Shown: one piece after another, positions 23,308 through 38,300 of the stretch
Layout: the number at the start of each line of letters is the position of its first letter
Position numbering within the stretch: position 1 is the first letter of the stretch
Assembly (NCBI GenBank): GCA_035048485.1
Contig: CM068581.1
Location: forward strand, 7,453,430 to 7,517,429
DNA from: Pteria penguin
Lineage: Eukaryota; Mollusca; Bivalvia; Pterioida; Pteriidae
DNA length: 64,000 nt
Reading direction: 5' to 3'
Notes under the pieces: model-generated
What the model was told of the DNA's origin: nothing
Seen by the model: only the letters and a program-made list of their open reading frames with translations
Databases searched by the model: none
Program-made: the position numbers and the translations under genes

Positions 23308-26300
23308 CTGTCCAAAAAAGCAAAAAGAAATAAATTATATCAAAGAATCTTGAGAAAATTCTAACTTGATGTCAGTAGTGGATAAGCCAAGAAACAACAG
23401 GCCCAAATGGACCTATATAGCTAACATGAGTTTAAAGCACAACTCCTGCCCACCTATCTGTTTTCAATATCTAAATGCAGAAACTAAATAATTAAAATTG
23501 TATTTGTATTCAAATTTTTTACAATAAAACGAATTTCCCTATTATTTCATCAAATACTCAAAATTGATATATTACAATCAGAAAACAAAAAAGTAACCTG
23601 AAAATATGCAGGAAACATGAAGACCAAAACAGAATGGAATCAAAGGCAACAACACTTCTGAAGAAGACTCTACATCACTCCAAAGTATTTACTTTAACAT
23701 TCAGTCTTGTCAAAAGGAGGGTACTCTGTGGGGTTACGTTGCTCCACCCTGGATCCATTCCTTGAATATATGGCCGAAAAAACAACACTCGTAAGAGACC
23801 TCAAATACTTTATCACTACCAAGTTTCATCAAGATCTTTCTATTAGTTCTAAAGCAGACATCCTTTACAGTTTAATATAACATACAAAGGATAGATCCCT
23901 CTCGCCTTTTTCCTATGTTAAAAAATTTGCATTAAATCCTGAAAATTATTTTTGCATCTCAGTTCTTAAAAAAAGAGAAACTGGAAATGTGAAAAAAAAA
24001 AATGTCAAAGTACATGTAATAGAAAAACATAAAAAAAAAAAAAAAACGTACAAAGATGTCTGAAGGAAACCAAACACAATAATACTTTATATTTACATTC
24101 AGATTGCATTTTCTCTATATGCAATTTAAAAATAAACTGCACACCATTTTCCGATTTTACATTGGGGTCTTGACTCATCAGAATTATGTCACCTCACAGG
24201 TGGTGCAGCTATAGATAGCTTTCACGAAGTCAGAATTTGTTGGAGTTACCTCCCGTAGTCAGCCTTATTTGGGGTCAGGCAAGATATTTTTACTCATAGT
24301 ATTACCAATTTTAAGACCTTTGTTTGGAGAGGGTTTTCATAATTTTGCACCAACATTAACAGTTTCAAAATAAATTATCATAATATATATTGGTTTGTAA
24401 GCATTTTATACTTTCAAAGCTGATTTAAAGAAATTCAGTCTATATTTTTGTTGATTAAAGCATGAAACTTAACAGTTTGACCCACAAAATCGCTGACAAC
24501 AGAAGATAACTCCTGTGAATTTTCGCTCAGTGAAAACTATCTATTCTGTCAACTGACTGACCCCATGGAATTACGATTTTGACACATAAAAAGGAGCATC
24601 CAGCGGGCTCAATTTTTTTTTCATAAAGCAAAAAACATATAAATATGAGGATTGTTTTTCATTTTATGCAAAGCATTGGTGTATGTTTGCAGTCAGTCTT
24701 GGAAAAAAATTCTGTGCAGTACTTCACAAAATGAAAAACAAGAGTATCAGTAAAACTGATGGATGCTCCCTGAACGGCAGTTATATTTATACTGCAGGAA
24801 ATTGACAACTCAATTCATATACAAACAAGCTGTGTTTGTGATACACTAATGCCCTCGCAGCACCAAAGTCCAAAAGTTGTTTTTAGTATGAAGGTCACTG
24901 TCAAGGTCAAAAGGTTATCAACCTTGGTATCATTTGAAAGAGCTTTATTAGATGAGTATGCATGTCAAATAAGAAGTCTCTATCCCTCACGGTTTAAAAG
25001 CCTTTAACCTAAATAACATTTTGGTTAAGTATGATCGAATTCTGATGAAAAGTGTAGGAGTTATAAGTACTTCATGGTATTTTAAGTAATAGTTAATAAG
25101 TGACCTTGACCTTTCCAAAATGACCTTGAGTGACCTTTGTCAAAAATCTCTTAATCTAAATAACATTTTGATGGAGTATGATCAAATTCTGATGAAAGGT
25201 ATAGGAGATATGAACTCGGACAGACGGACAGTCAGACAGACGGACAGACACATGGACATGACAGCGACTGTGTTCTCCCACAAAATTTTTCGGGAAGCAT
25301 AACAATCCTTATTTAAGACACTTTCTAGATCACGGCCAGTCTTAAGAATAAATTTTCCCTGGATCCACCCCTTGAAGGATCTAGCAAGGAAATAACAAAA
25401 CTTGTAGGAGAACTTGAGTTCTTCATCCCTACCACGTTTCATCAAAATCTCTACTGTGTTTCTGTAGAAGAGGCTGTACTTTTTGGTAAACTAGAAAGAT
25501 TCCTCCTTTTCATTCTAGAACATGACATCCCTACTTCCTAACAAAACTAAAAAACCTTGAGTAGGATCTTATGTCAGTCAAACTATATGCCACAAAAACG
25601 TTTCTTCCAAATATGAATTAATTCCAATTAGACCTGTAGTCTAGAAACAAGATTGTGTGTGTGCTACCCGATCGCCAATTCGCCAAATGTGAATTCAAAA
25701 TTGAAATGGCTAAACGTTTTTAAAACATGAGTATCAAGTTGGCGAATACATTTCGCAAGTTGAAACATTCCTGTTTATTCAATGTTTTCTATTTATATCG
25801 TTAGCATAAATCATGGTCATCACAAACTATTGATATCAACTTTATCAAACTTCAAAGTGATTGCGATATAAACAATCTCTAAACATTCTGAACAGTGAAC
25901 ATGGCTAAACAAAGTTCCTTGACATCATTTCAAGGGTTAAACAAAGGTAACAAGTCAACTTGGTGTACGGAGTACTTTAATAGAAAGTAAATGACGAATT
26001 TTATGGTCAGTTGTGTTATTAGTCTTTTTTTAATATTAATTTCAATTATTCAATATTATATTTTTGAAATTTCTATATTGTTTTGTCTTTGTATACATGG
26101 CTAATGACTTACACATTATTAACTTGATCTAGATATCCTTAAGATGTATCTGTATACCAAATATCAATTCAATATCTCTATCCGCTCCTGAGATAATGAG
26201 CAGAAACTCCTAATTTTAAGAAATTTTCTAAGTCCAATGGGGATAACTATGACAAAAATTATCGAACAATAACCAACTTCAAACTTGAGATGTATCTGTA

Positions 26301-29300
26301 TATCAAATATCAATTCACAATCTTTACTGGTTCCAAAGATAATGAGCGGAAACTGTAGATGGACCAACCGACCCCAAGACGGACGGACCGACAGCAGCAA
26401 AACAATATGCCCCTATTCCTTCAAAGGGGGGGCATAATTATGAGCTAGACATAAGGATCAATGAAAGACATGAAAACATTACTGGTATACCCCTTATTTT
26501 TCCATTTAAGGTATAACCAAATATGCTAAATAACGCACTTTCATTTATATTCATTATATATTAGGTTACCATATCTCATCACTGTCGTATATGACAAGCT
26601 AACCTGACACATATTAGGTTACCATATCTCATCACTGTCGTATATGACAAGCTAACCTGACATATATTAGGTTGCCATATCTCATCACTGTCGTATATGA
26701 AAAGCTAACCTGACATATATTAGGTTACCATATCTCATCACTGTCATATATGAAAAGCTAACCTGACATATATTAGGTTACCATATCTCATCACTGTCAT
26801 ATATGAAAAGCTAACCTGACATATATTAGGTTACCATATCTCATCACTGTCTTGTATGAAAAGCTAACCTGACATATATTAGGTTACTATATCTCATCAC
26901 TGTCTTGTATGAAAAGCTAACCTGACATATATTAGGTTACCATATCTCATCACTGTCGTATATGAAAAGCTAACCTGACATATATTAGGTTACCATATCT
27001 CATCACTGTCTTGTATGAAAAGCTAACCTGACATATATTAGGTTACCATATCTCATCACTGTCGTATATGAAAAGCTAACTGACATATATTAGGTTACCA
27101 TATCTCATCACTGTCGTATATGACAAGCTAACCTGACATATAATAGGTTACCATATCTCATCACTGTCGTATATGACAAGCTAACCTGACATATATTAGG
27201 TTACCATATCTCATCAATGTCGTGTATGAAAAGCTAACCTGACATATTTTAAAAATATCTCATCAACTTCAGTTTGACTCCAAACAACAACATTTTGGTG
27301 TTTTTTCTTTTGAATGAGAAACTGAAACCAAGGCCTACCATCAGTGGTTTCTGGAATAGGTCTAAATGCCTATGCATCAGACAGATATTGTCACCATATA
27401 GATGTGACATAGAACAAGAATTATATGAATAAAAGTACAACAGTATTTGTTTATTTACCGGGTATATATCATGAGAGAGACCATTTAGAAGTGACATTTG
27501 ATAGGGAACATTTCTGAAGTGACATTATAAAAGGAAAAATTTAGTTCTTTTTTTTTTTACATTTAAAGTCACATTCAGAACCATTATCAAAACTAGCATC
27601 CCATTTAGTAAGGTGACGAGTGATATACCTACCTCTCCTTCCAGCATTATTTTCTTCTTTTTGTTAATCTCTTTTTGTTGGCCAAAATCATTCTCATCAA
27701 GTCGCTGTAAAGAGTAAGAACAATCAATCTGCATGATGCATTACATACATAACTTTGCAGCAGACCCATCCAAATCAGCCAGGAATCTCTCATACCAAAC
27801 CCACCATTACACTGGACCTAGGGCTTCCCTATCCCATACCACACCCATTATTACACTGGACCTTGGGCTTTACTATCCCATACCACACCCACCGTTACAC
27901 TGGACCTAGGGCTTCACTACCCCATATCACACCCATCATTACACTGGACCTTGGGCTTTACTATCCCATACCACACCCATCATTACACTGGACCTTGGGC
28001 TTTACTATCCCATACCACACCCATCATTACACTGGACCTTGGACTTTACTATCCCATACCACACCCATCATTACACTGGACCTTGGGCTTTACTATCCCA
28101 TACCACACCCACTGTACACTGAACCTTGGGCTTCACTATCCTATACCACACCCATCGTTACACTGAACCTTGGGCTTCACTATCCCATACTACACCCATC
28201 GTTACACTTGACCTAGGACTTCGCTATCCCATACTGCATAAACTGTTACACTGGACCTAAAGCTTAACAATCCCATACCACACCCACCGTTATACTGGAC
28301 CTCAGGCTTTATTGTCCCATACCACACCCATCGTCACACTGGACCTTGGGCTTTACTATCCCATACCACACCCATCGTTACACTGGACCTAAGGCTTAAC
28401 TATCCCATATCACACCCATCGTTACACTGGACTTTGGATTCACTATCCAATACTACACCCATCATTACACTGGACCTAGGGCTTCACTATCCCATACCAC
28501 ACCCATCATTACACTGGACCTAGGGCTTCGCTATCCTATACCACACCCATCATTACAATGGACCTAAGGCTTTGCTATCCCATACCACACCCATCATTAC
28601 ACTGGACCTTGGGATTTACTATCACATACCACACCCACTGTACACTGAACCTTGGGCTTCATTATCCCATACCACATCCACCATTACACTGGACCTTGGG
28701 CTTCATTATCCCATACCACACCCACCATTACACTTGACCTTGGGCTTCACCATCCCATCCAAAAGACATGACCCGATGTACCCATGGCAGAAGTCCAACC
28801 CCTCGATTATGAGCCAAGTACCTAATTCACTTAGATACACTGGCTTGAAAAAGAATAAGAATCAAGGCTTATATGTCTGTATCTGTAAGCTTTATGATGA
28901 GAATTGTATGATTTTCACACTAAGAACTTATTCATCCAAGTTACATTCAATACCAATGCAGAATCAATGAATAATAGTGGGGCATAGATTAATGTGAATT
29001 TTAAATATACAAAGATTTGATTTATCTGTAAACACATAAGCTATCATCCATGTAATGATACAATACAACTTTATCCTGCTGGTAGCCATTGAAGTAGACA
29101 TTGCTATTCTATGTTTCAGTGCTTGTTGGGTAAGTGCACACAGAATAACAAATCCTGTCTTTAGGGAAAAATCTCACTACTTTTCTGAACCTTTGAGCTG
29201 AGGACATGACCACAAGGCTGACAGAATGAGACTATAACTGACTGTGGTAAACAGTTTACAATCTAACCATTACATAGCAGGGTGTTATTACATCAGCTCC

Positions 29301-32300
29301 ACTTGTCTCAACCAAAAAGGATTAGAATTTGCTATTGTTTCCTTCATCATGTAAACATAAAGTTTGTGTTAAGACTATTTCGGATTCTGAACATGTAAAT
29401 TTGAAAAACTACAACTGCTTGAATAATAATCAGCATGTACTTTTGAATGGGTGTTGGTTGAATAGGGTTTACGTTGCTTTTACATTTTGTGACATGGAGC
29501 AATCAGGGAATCAAAGCTGGATCACTACCTCTGTCCACCAAACATTGTACAGTGTCAAACTGTGACATGGAGCAATCAGGAAATCATAGTTGGATCACTA
29601 ACTCTGTCCACCAAACATTGTACAGTGTCAAACTGTGACATGGAGCAATCAGGGAATTACAGATGGATCACTACCTCTGTCAACCAAACACTGTACAGTG
29701 TCAAACTGTGACATTGAGCAATCAATGAATCATAGATGGATCACTACCTCTGTGAACCAAACATTGTACAGTGTCAAACTGTGACATGGAGATATCAGGG
29801 AATCATAGCTAGATCACTACCTCTGTGAACCAAACATTGTACAGCGTCAAGCTGTGATATGGAGCAATCAGGGAATCATAGTTGGATCACTAACTCTGTC
29901 CACCAAACATTGTACAGTGTCAAACTGTGACATGGAGCAATCAATGAATCATAGATGGATCACTACCTCTGTCCACCAAACACTGTACAGTGTCAAACTG
30001 TGACATTGAGCAATCAATGAATCATAGATGGATCACTACCTGTGTGAACCAAACATTGTACAGTGTCAAACTGTGACATGAAGCAATCAGGGAATTACAG
30101 ATGGATCACTACCTCTGTCCACCAAACATTGTACAGTGTCAAACTGCGACATAGAGCAATCAGGAAATCACAGATGCATCACTACCTCTCTCCACCAAAC
30201 ATTGTACAATGTCAAACTGTGACATGGAGCAATCAGGGAATCATAGCTGGATCACTACCTCTGTCCACCATTCATTGTACAGTGTCAAACTGTGACATGG
30301 AGCAATCAGGGAATCATAGCTGGATCACTACCTCTGTCCACCAAACATTGTACAGTGTCAAACTGTGACATGGAGCAATCAGGGAATCAAAGCTGGATCA
30401 CTACCTCTGTCCACCAAACACTGTACAGTCTCAAACTGTGACATGGAGCAATCAGGGAATTACAGATGGATCACTACCTCTGTCCACCAAACACTGTACA
30501 GTGTCAAACTATGACATGGAGCAATCAGGAAATCATAGATGGATCACTAACTCTGTCCACCAAACATTGTACTGTGTCAAACTGTGACATGGAGCAATCA
30601 GGGAATCAAAGCTGGATCACTACCTCTGTACACCAAACATTGTACAGTGTCAAACTGTGACATGAATTAATCAATGAATCATAGATGGATCACTACCTCT
30701 GTCCACCAAACATTGTACAGTGTCAAACTGTGACATGGAGCAATCAGGGAATCAAAGCTGGATCACTACCTCTGTCCACCAAACATTGTACAGTGTCAAA
30801 CTGTGACATGGAGCAATCAATGAATCATAGATGGATCACTAACTCTCTCCACCAAACATTGTACAGTGTCAAACTGTGACATGAAGCAATCAGGGAATTA
30901 CAGATGGATCACTACCTCTGTCCACCAAACACTGTACAGTGACAAACTGCAACATAGAGCAATCAGGAAATCAAAGATGGATCACTACTTCTGTCCACCA
31001 AACATTGTACAATGTCAAACTGTGACATGGAGCAATCAGGGAATCAAAGCTGGATCACTACCTCTGTCCACCAAACATTATTCAGTGTCAAACTGTGACA
31101 TTGAGCAATCAGAGAATCATAGATGGATCACTACCACTGTCCATCAAACACTGTACAGTGTCAAACTGTGACATGGAGCAATCAGGAAATCACAGATGGA
31201 TCACTACCTCTGTCCACCAAACATTTCACATTGTCAAACTGTGACATGGAGCAATCAGGAAATCACAGATGGATCACTACCTCTGTCTACCAAACATTGT
31301 ACATTGTCAAACTGTGACATGGAGCAATCAATGAATCATAGATGGATCACTAACTCTCTCAACCAAACATTGTACAGTGTCAAACTGTGACATGAAGCAA
31401 TCAGGGAATTACAGATGGATCACTACCTCTGTCCACCAAACACTGTACAGTGACAAACTGCGACATAGAGCAATCAGGAAATCAAAGATGGATCACTACT
31501 TCTGTCCACCAAACATTGTACAATGTCAAACTGTGACATGGAGCAATCAGGGAATCAAAGCTGGATCACTACCTCTGTCCACCAAACATTGTACAGTGTC
31601 AAACTGTGACATTGAGCAATCAGAGAATCATAGATGGATCACTACCTCTGTCCACCAAACACTGTACAGTGTCAAACTGTGACATGGAGCAATCAGGAAA
31701 TCACAGATGGATCACTACCTCTGTCCACCAAACATTGTACATTGTCAAACTGTGACATGGAGCAATCAGGAAATCACAGATGGATCACTACCTCTGTCTA
31801 CCAAACATTGTACATTGTCAAACTGTGACATGGAGCAATCAGGGAATCAAAGCTGGATCACTACCTCTGTCGTCCAAACATTTAACCAATACACCAAATC
31901 TGAGAGAGATATAAAAATTTACAATTTCTGCTTCTCTTTTAGCTGTGGCAACTTCTACCAGAATCTCCATAACTTCTTTCTCTTTTGTTGGGTATTCATC
32001 CATTTTAGCCTCTGTGGAAAAAAATATATATACACAATAAACAAGTAGTTCAACAAATCAAAATAGTTGATTATCTGGGCACTTTAGGAACACATGATAA
32101 AATTGAAAAGTATTAGAACTTTCTACAAGTAACTAGAGCATGTTTGTAAAACATATGTCCCGCATTCTTAATTCATAGCAGAAACAAACTTTCTTAAATT
32201 GTACATTTCATGGGCCATAACTCCTATAAATATTACCACATTGTATAGTATTGCCTTTTGACATATTGACCCTCAAATCTATAGGCAGCCTACCATTCTA

Positions 32301-35300
32301 ATAAGATTTTAATTTACATCTGTTTAAAAGAACTTGACCTGCAAAATATGTGAAATATGATCAATATCTGATGAGCATTTAATAGTATATTATAATATAT
32401 GAGAATCACCTGAAAACAAATAATTTCAAGTTTTTCTATCAGCTGTGACCTCGAACTTCGACCTTATGACCCCAAAATCAATATGGTTCTTCCTCTCTTG
32501 ATAAGTAAGCATAATTCCAAATATGGTTTGAAAATGTTAAAAGGTACTTGAGTAATCATCCGAAAACCAATAATAAAAGACTATTTTCATTAGCTGTGAC
32601 CTTTGACTCTTTGAACCCAAAATCAGTAAGGCTCTTCCTCTCTTAATAAGTAAGTATATATCCAAATTTGGTTTGAATATGATAAAAGGTACTTGAGTAA
32701 TCATTGGTAAATTAATAATTACCGTCTATTTTCATCAACTGTAATCTTGACATTTGACCCCAAGATCAACAGGCTTCTTCCTCTCTTGATAAGCAAATCA
32801 TATATCCAAATTTGGTTTGAACATGATGAAAGATACTGAGTTATCATCTAAAAACCATTTATTACAGTCTGTTTTCATCAGCTGAGACCTTGACCTTTGA
32901 CCTTTTGACCACAAAAACAATAGCGCCCTTCCTCTCTTGATAAGTAAGTATATATCCAGATTTGGTTTGAACATGTTAAAAGGTACTTGAGTTATCATCC
33001 AGAAACCAATAATTACAGTAATATATTTTCATCAGCTGTAACCTTTGACCTTTTGACCCCAAAATCAATAGGGTTCTTCCTCTCTTGATAAGCAAGTATA
33101 TAATCAAGATTTGATTTGAATATGTTAAAAGGAGCTTGAGTTATCATCCAGAAACCAATAATTACAGTATATTTTCATCAGCTGTGACCTTTGACTCTTT
33201 TTTACTATCTTGATAACTAAGCAGAATTGCTTATGTTGAAAGGTACTTTAGTTATCATCTGCAAACCAATGTGTGACGGAAGGACCATACCTGGCAGGGG
33301 CATAAAAAGTTCACTTTACAATATATCCAAACTCAATGCTGCATCCCTATAGCCAATATGAAAATATGCAAGAAATAACAAGTTTGAAAAGACATAAAAC
33401 AAGAGGCCAAAACAAGCTTACATTGCTCACCTGATCACAATTTGTTCATTTACAAATACATGTACATGCAACTGACTGCTTGAAAAATTGGAAGGTACAT
33501 ACATTGTATATTGTCATGCTTGTAATATTTTTGATAAAAGACTGTAAACTTGCACCTCTATACTGAATAAATTAAGATAACAAAAAAATATGTCATAAAG
33601 ATGAAGTCAGAATTTTTTCTCCCATTTTCTTTTCCTTATATGACCTAGATAACATACCGAGTGCTTCAAAACATTTACAAATAAAATAAAATAACATGGA
33701 AGATTTGTTAGCCTCCAATATCAGTGAATAAAATTTTGACATGACACTTTCAGATTAACAATGAAAAACACATTTTCTACAAAAATTTGCAAATAAGTAG
33801 TCTATTACTTCTCTTTATCGAATAAATCAAGAAATTGACAAAAATATCTGAAAATGACTAAGTCAGAGAAGAGGCAAAAAAGGTGTCAAAAATTAAATTT
33901 CAAAAGACGAACAGAACCAAATTCCACATCTTAAGACACCCTTTTAGATTACTCCAACACATTTGGTTTGATGACCTATGAGGACAGTCTTAGGAAGAAA
34001 CTTGTTGAGCAGAGTTCCCTCTGGATCATCCCCTCGCTGAAGAACAACACCACTAGTAAAGGACTGAGTACTCCATCCCTACTACTTTTAACCAAAATCT
34101 TTCAGCAATTTTGAGGAACTCAGAAAGTATAAAAGTTTTACATGACCCAAAAAAAGACAGACCTACTCGGATGAGAAGTAGTAACAACAACTCACTTGAG
34201 TTTTTGACTCAGATGAACTAAAATTTTATGATGGATAGACAGATGAATAAAATAAGACAAATTGACACTTTTAGCTCAAGTGAACTAATGAGAGAATCTG
34301 TTAAGCCTGGAGCTGCACTGGTCTAGTCACTGAAAGCAATGGTGCATTTTCATGTACCGGTATTCAGATGATTTTTAATCATTATCTAAGCTGGAACTTT
34401 GTTCTAAACCACTGTAAACCATACAAATTACAGAAAAGTATTGTGTTAAGGGTTGCAATATGATGTACAGTGTCTATCCTAGTACATGTATAGACATAAT
34501 TAGTAAATTATTCCTGTGATGTTTAATCATAATTACTACAATGATGATGGAGAATGGGTGCAGTCCTAACATAACACACAAGTTAACATGAAAAGCAGTC
34601 AGGATGATTGCTTTAGGACATGTGCAAGGACTATTCAACTGGACGCACGGTGTGCTCAGTCCAGTCCCATGTTTAATTTTTCTATGCAATGGTATGAATG
34701 AAGGAAATAAAATGGATTTTACTAAATCAGTGAGAATGCCATCATATATACATGAAATAATTATGGGTTTCATATAATGAAAATTAAAACAGATAATTCA
34801 ACAAAAGAAATTAGATCTACTATGTAGACATGTACTGTAATAAGGTATTTATGAAAAACATTTTTTTCAGTTTAAACTATCACAGCATTTTATCAGTTTT
34901 TTAATTCTATTTTATTTATGTATTTAGTTTTTAATTTATTCATTTACATGTATATATTATGTACTTATTTATTAATTCTCACAATTACTTATCATTATTA
35001 TTGTAAAAGAAGGACAAATTTCATTATATTCAATGTTCGAAAATTGCATCCAATATTCTTAAAATTCATGCCTTAACTTAAAAGGGATTTACTTATTCCA
35101 AATATTTTATTTGCACATTTATATGTTTTTATATTTATATGTTCAATGTATAAAGTGGTCTTCTTTCAAATCCTTCTACATTGTACATATACATGTAAAT
35201 ATTAGTTTTAAGTTGTAATCAAGCAAACATAGCTGTTATGCCTGTTCACGCGATAGCCAAGCACGTTGATGCAGTCTCGAAATTAAGTTCACTAGAAAAT

Positions 35301-38300
35301 CTGAGTTTACGCAAATATAAACATGTATGCTCAGCAGTCTTGAGCACACATACAAACTTCACATTAACGCGACGTTCGCATAATGTTATGTTAGGACTGC
35401 ACCCATCTGTACCCAACAAAATTAAACTAGACCTGTCCTACCAGGACAAATACCCCCTGCGACAACAAAGTTGAAACATGCAATATTTCATCCCTTTATG
35501 ACAAGACAGTAAAGATGAGTAGTCAACACAGCTTGATAGGAAGCTGAACATTTGGTGCTTATCAAAGGGTCTTGTCACAAGAAATTTAATCAAAAGTTAA
35601 AACTCGATCTGTAGATCATCATATTTAAGTCATATACCAAGTTTCAGTTCAGTAAGCCAAGCACCTGAGAGTGAAGTGTAGAAAACAAATTTCGGTCAAA
35701 GGGCAATAACTCTTGGAAAAGTTGGTCAAAGGCGACAAATGTAAAACTCGATCTGTAGATCATCACATCAAAGTAACCTACCTAGTTCCAGTTCAATATG
35801 TTAAAGCATGCAAGAAAGAAGTCCAGAAAGTGAATTTTGGTCAAAGTGCAATAACTCTTGAAAAAGTGGGTGAATCATGACAAAATTGAATAGATCATCA
35901 CATCGAAGTTACATACAAAGTTCCAGTTCAATATGTCAAAGCACACAAGAAAAAAGTCTGGAAAAGGAATTTTGGTCAAAGGGCAATAACTCTTGGAAAA
36001 GTAGGTCAATCATGACAAAAGTAAAACTCGATTTGTAGATCATCACATAGAAGTTATATACCAAGCTTCAGTTAAATATGTCAAAACAAGTGAGAAAAAA
36101 GTCTTGAAAACCAATGTGCTGGACAGACGTATGTACGTAGGGATGGACACAGTGATTCCATTATAACCCCTCTACTTCGTAGCAGAGGATATAAATACAA
36201 GTGACTTTATGTGTTAAATAGTCTATGCAGAGTAGCAGTCACAGACCATTGTTGACAGTCGCACCACCAAATAGCAGGTAGACAGAAGACAGGATATCAT
36301 ATAGGCACATTTGATCGTCTAGTATTGGCACTGTATGGGTTGTGGACCAAAACTTTATGTACCATTATAAATAGTATGGATAATATTTTTCTTGATCCAG
36401 AATAACTTGATACTATCAATGATAGGGAACTAAATCTTTTCAATTGAAAATTTAATGCTTTAAAGCAATTTCTAGAGAAAATCACTATTGAGCAACATTA
36501 CTATGTAAGATTATAAAATAATATTGAAGGCTTATACATGCACTTACTAACAAATGCCTCAATGGAATGGACCAGTTTGACATCAAACTGTGTAACCATG
36601 GTGATGGACATACCGAGACGACCTGTTTACAAAGAAATAAAAACATCAAAATATGAAGAATAAATGCATCATTACAGCATTAAAGAGCTTAACACATTTA
36701 TACAATAAATTTACAGCTATATGATGTTGTACACTGTCGGTGTGAAACATATACATATATATATATATATATATATAGAGTGTATATATATTTTTAGATT
36801 ACCTGCTCTAGCAGTCCTTCCTACCCTATGTACATAGTCTTTTGGTCTATTTGGTACATTATGATTAATGATCAAATCAACTGTTGGGATGTCAAGGCCT
36901 CTGAAATACACAAAACAACTCTTTTATTCAATACAGACAAGTAATTACAATATAGATATTATCTTTGAATAAAACCACTCACAATCTCTGCTTGATTTCA
37001 AACACAATACCTGTGTCAAAAAATCCCATCCCAGATTTGCTAAAAATCAGAATTTGAAAGTCTGTTGAATGTGACAGTGGTTCAAGGTTATGGATAACAA
37101 TTTTGACACATTTTCCTAATAAAGATATATCCTGGAATGAATCAGGTATCAACACCTCAACCTTTATTGTATTATAAGGGGTCACTTTTATTATCAGTCA
37201 AGGAAAATATGAACAACACACAGGCTTTCTCTCTTCACTTCAAAAACATACTTTAGACATGAATTTTAAAGAATGAACTATTTAATGTATCTTGATCTCA
37301 AAGATGACTACAGATCAAGTTTGTGACATACCTTTGAGTCATAATGATATGTATGAAGAATAAGACCCTTAAAGGGACCATATTTTTTCTAATTCTGACC
37401 TGAGGTATGGGATATCATACTGGTCTACACCAGAAAGACTGGTCAGAAATACACAAGAGTTGTTAAATGACAAAAAAGCTTGTTAAGAATGGGTGAAAGT
37501 TTTCAAAACAGATAAGAAATGTCACAAGCCAGATTCAAAGAATTATGACTCCTAGCTTTAGGACATTATGTCTGAAAAGCAGGTCAAAGTCAATGTCTCT
37601 AGGTCAAAAGTCATGATCTTTAATGAAAACTTTGGTCAAAGCCCTATTCATTCTTTATTGTTCAAAAAATAAAGACCAAATTAATGTTTTGGAAAAGTAG
37701 GTCAAAGTTCAAGGGCACTAGGTCATAAGCCATAATCCTGTATGAAAGTTTTAGTTATCAGAAATCTGTATGTAAAATTTCAAAAACCTGTCCCCTAAGG
37801 TTTAAAACAAAACGGTTGTGTTAGTTTTAGAGAAGAAGATCAAAGTCCTAGGTGAAGGTCACTGGGTCAAAGTCAAGACCTTATATGAAAGTTCTGATCA
37901 TGGGGATCTATATGTGAAATATCAATGCCCGGTCCCTTGAGGTTAAAAACATATTGCCCATATTAAAGTTCTGTCTACAGACACCAATGTCCCAAAGAGT
38001 AAAAAATTGTAAAAATATACATTAGACACTAGAAGTCATTATATAACCTGACTGAAATAATTTGATTTTAGAAATGGTTGAATACAAATTAAGTTTGAGC
38101 TAAACTATTGTTAGGAAGTTTAAAGAAGAAATTCCAAGGTTAATGCCCCCAAACTCAACCATCCAAGACAAAGGAAAAGAGGTGTTCTTAAAAAAAAATT
38201 CATTTTTTATGTCACAGTTCCCTTGTGATCAACAACCTTGCACCAAAAGTCCTGTCATCTGCCACTAGTTTTCTAGATGGACATCTTCCTGCACAATATT

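Noticed and set aside
29329..32048. ORFs of [20 protein letters not shown] type
   Set aside because: Translation of the 73-bp minisatellite; frame cycles every three units and there is no start or family support.
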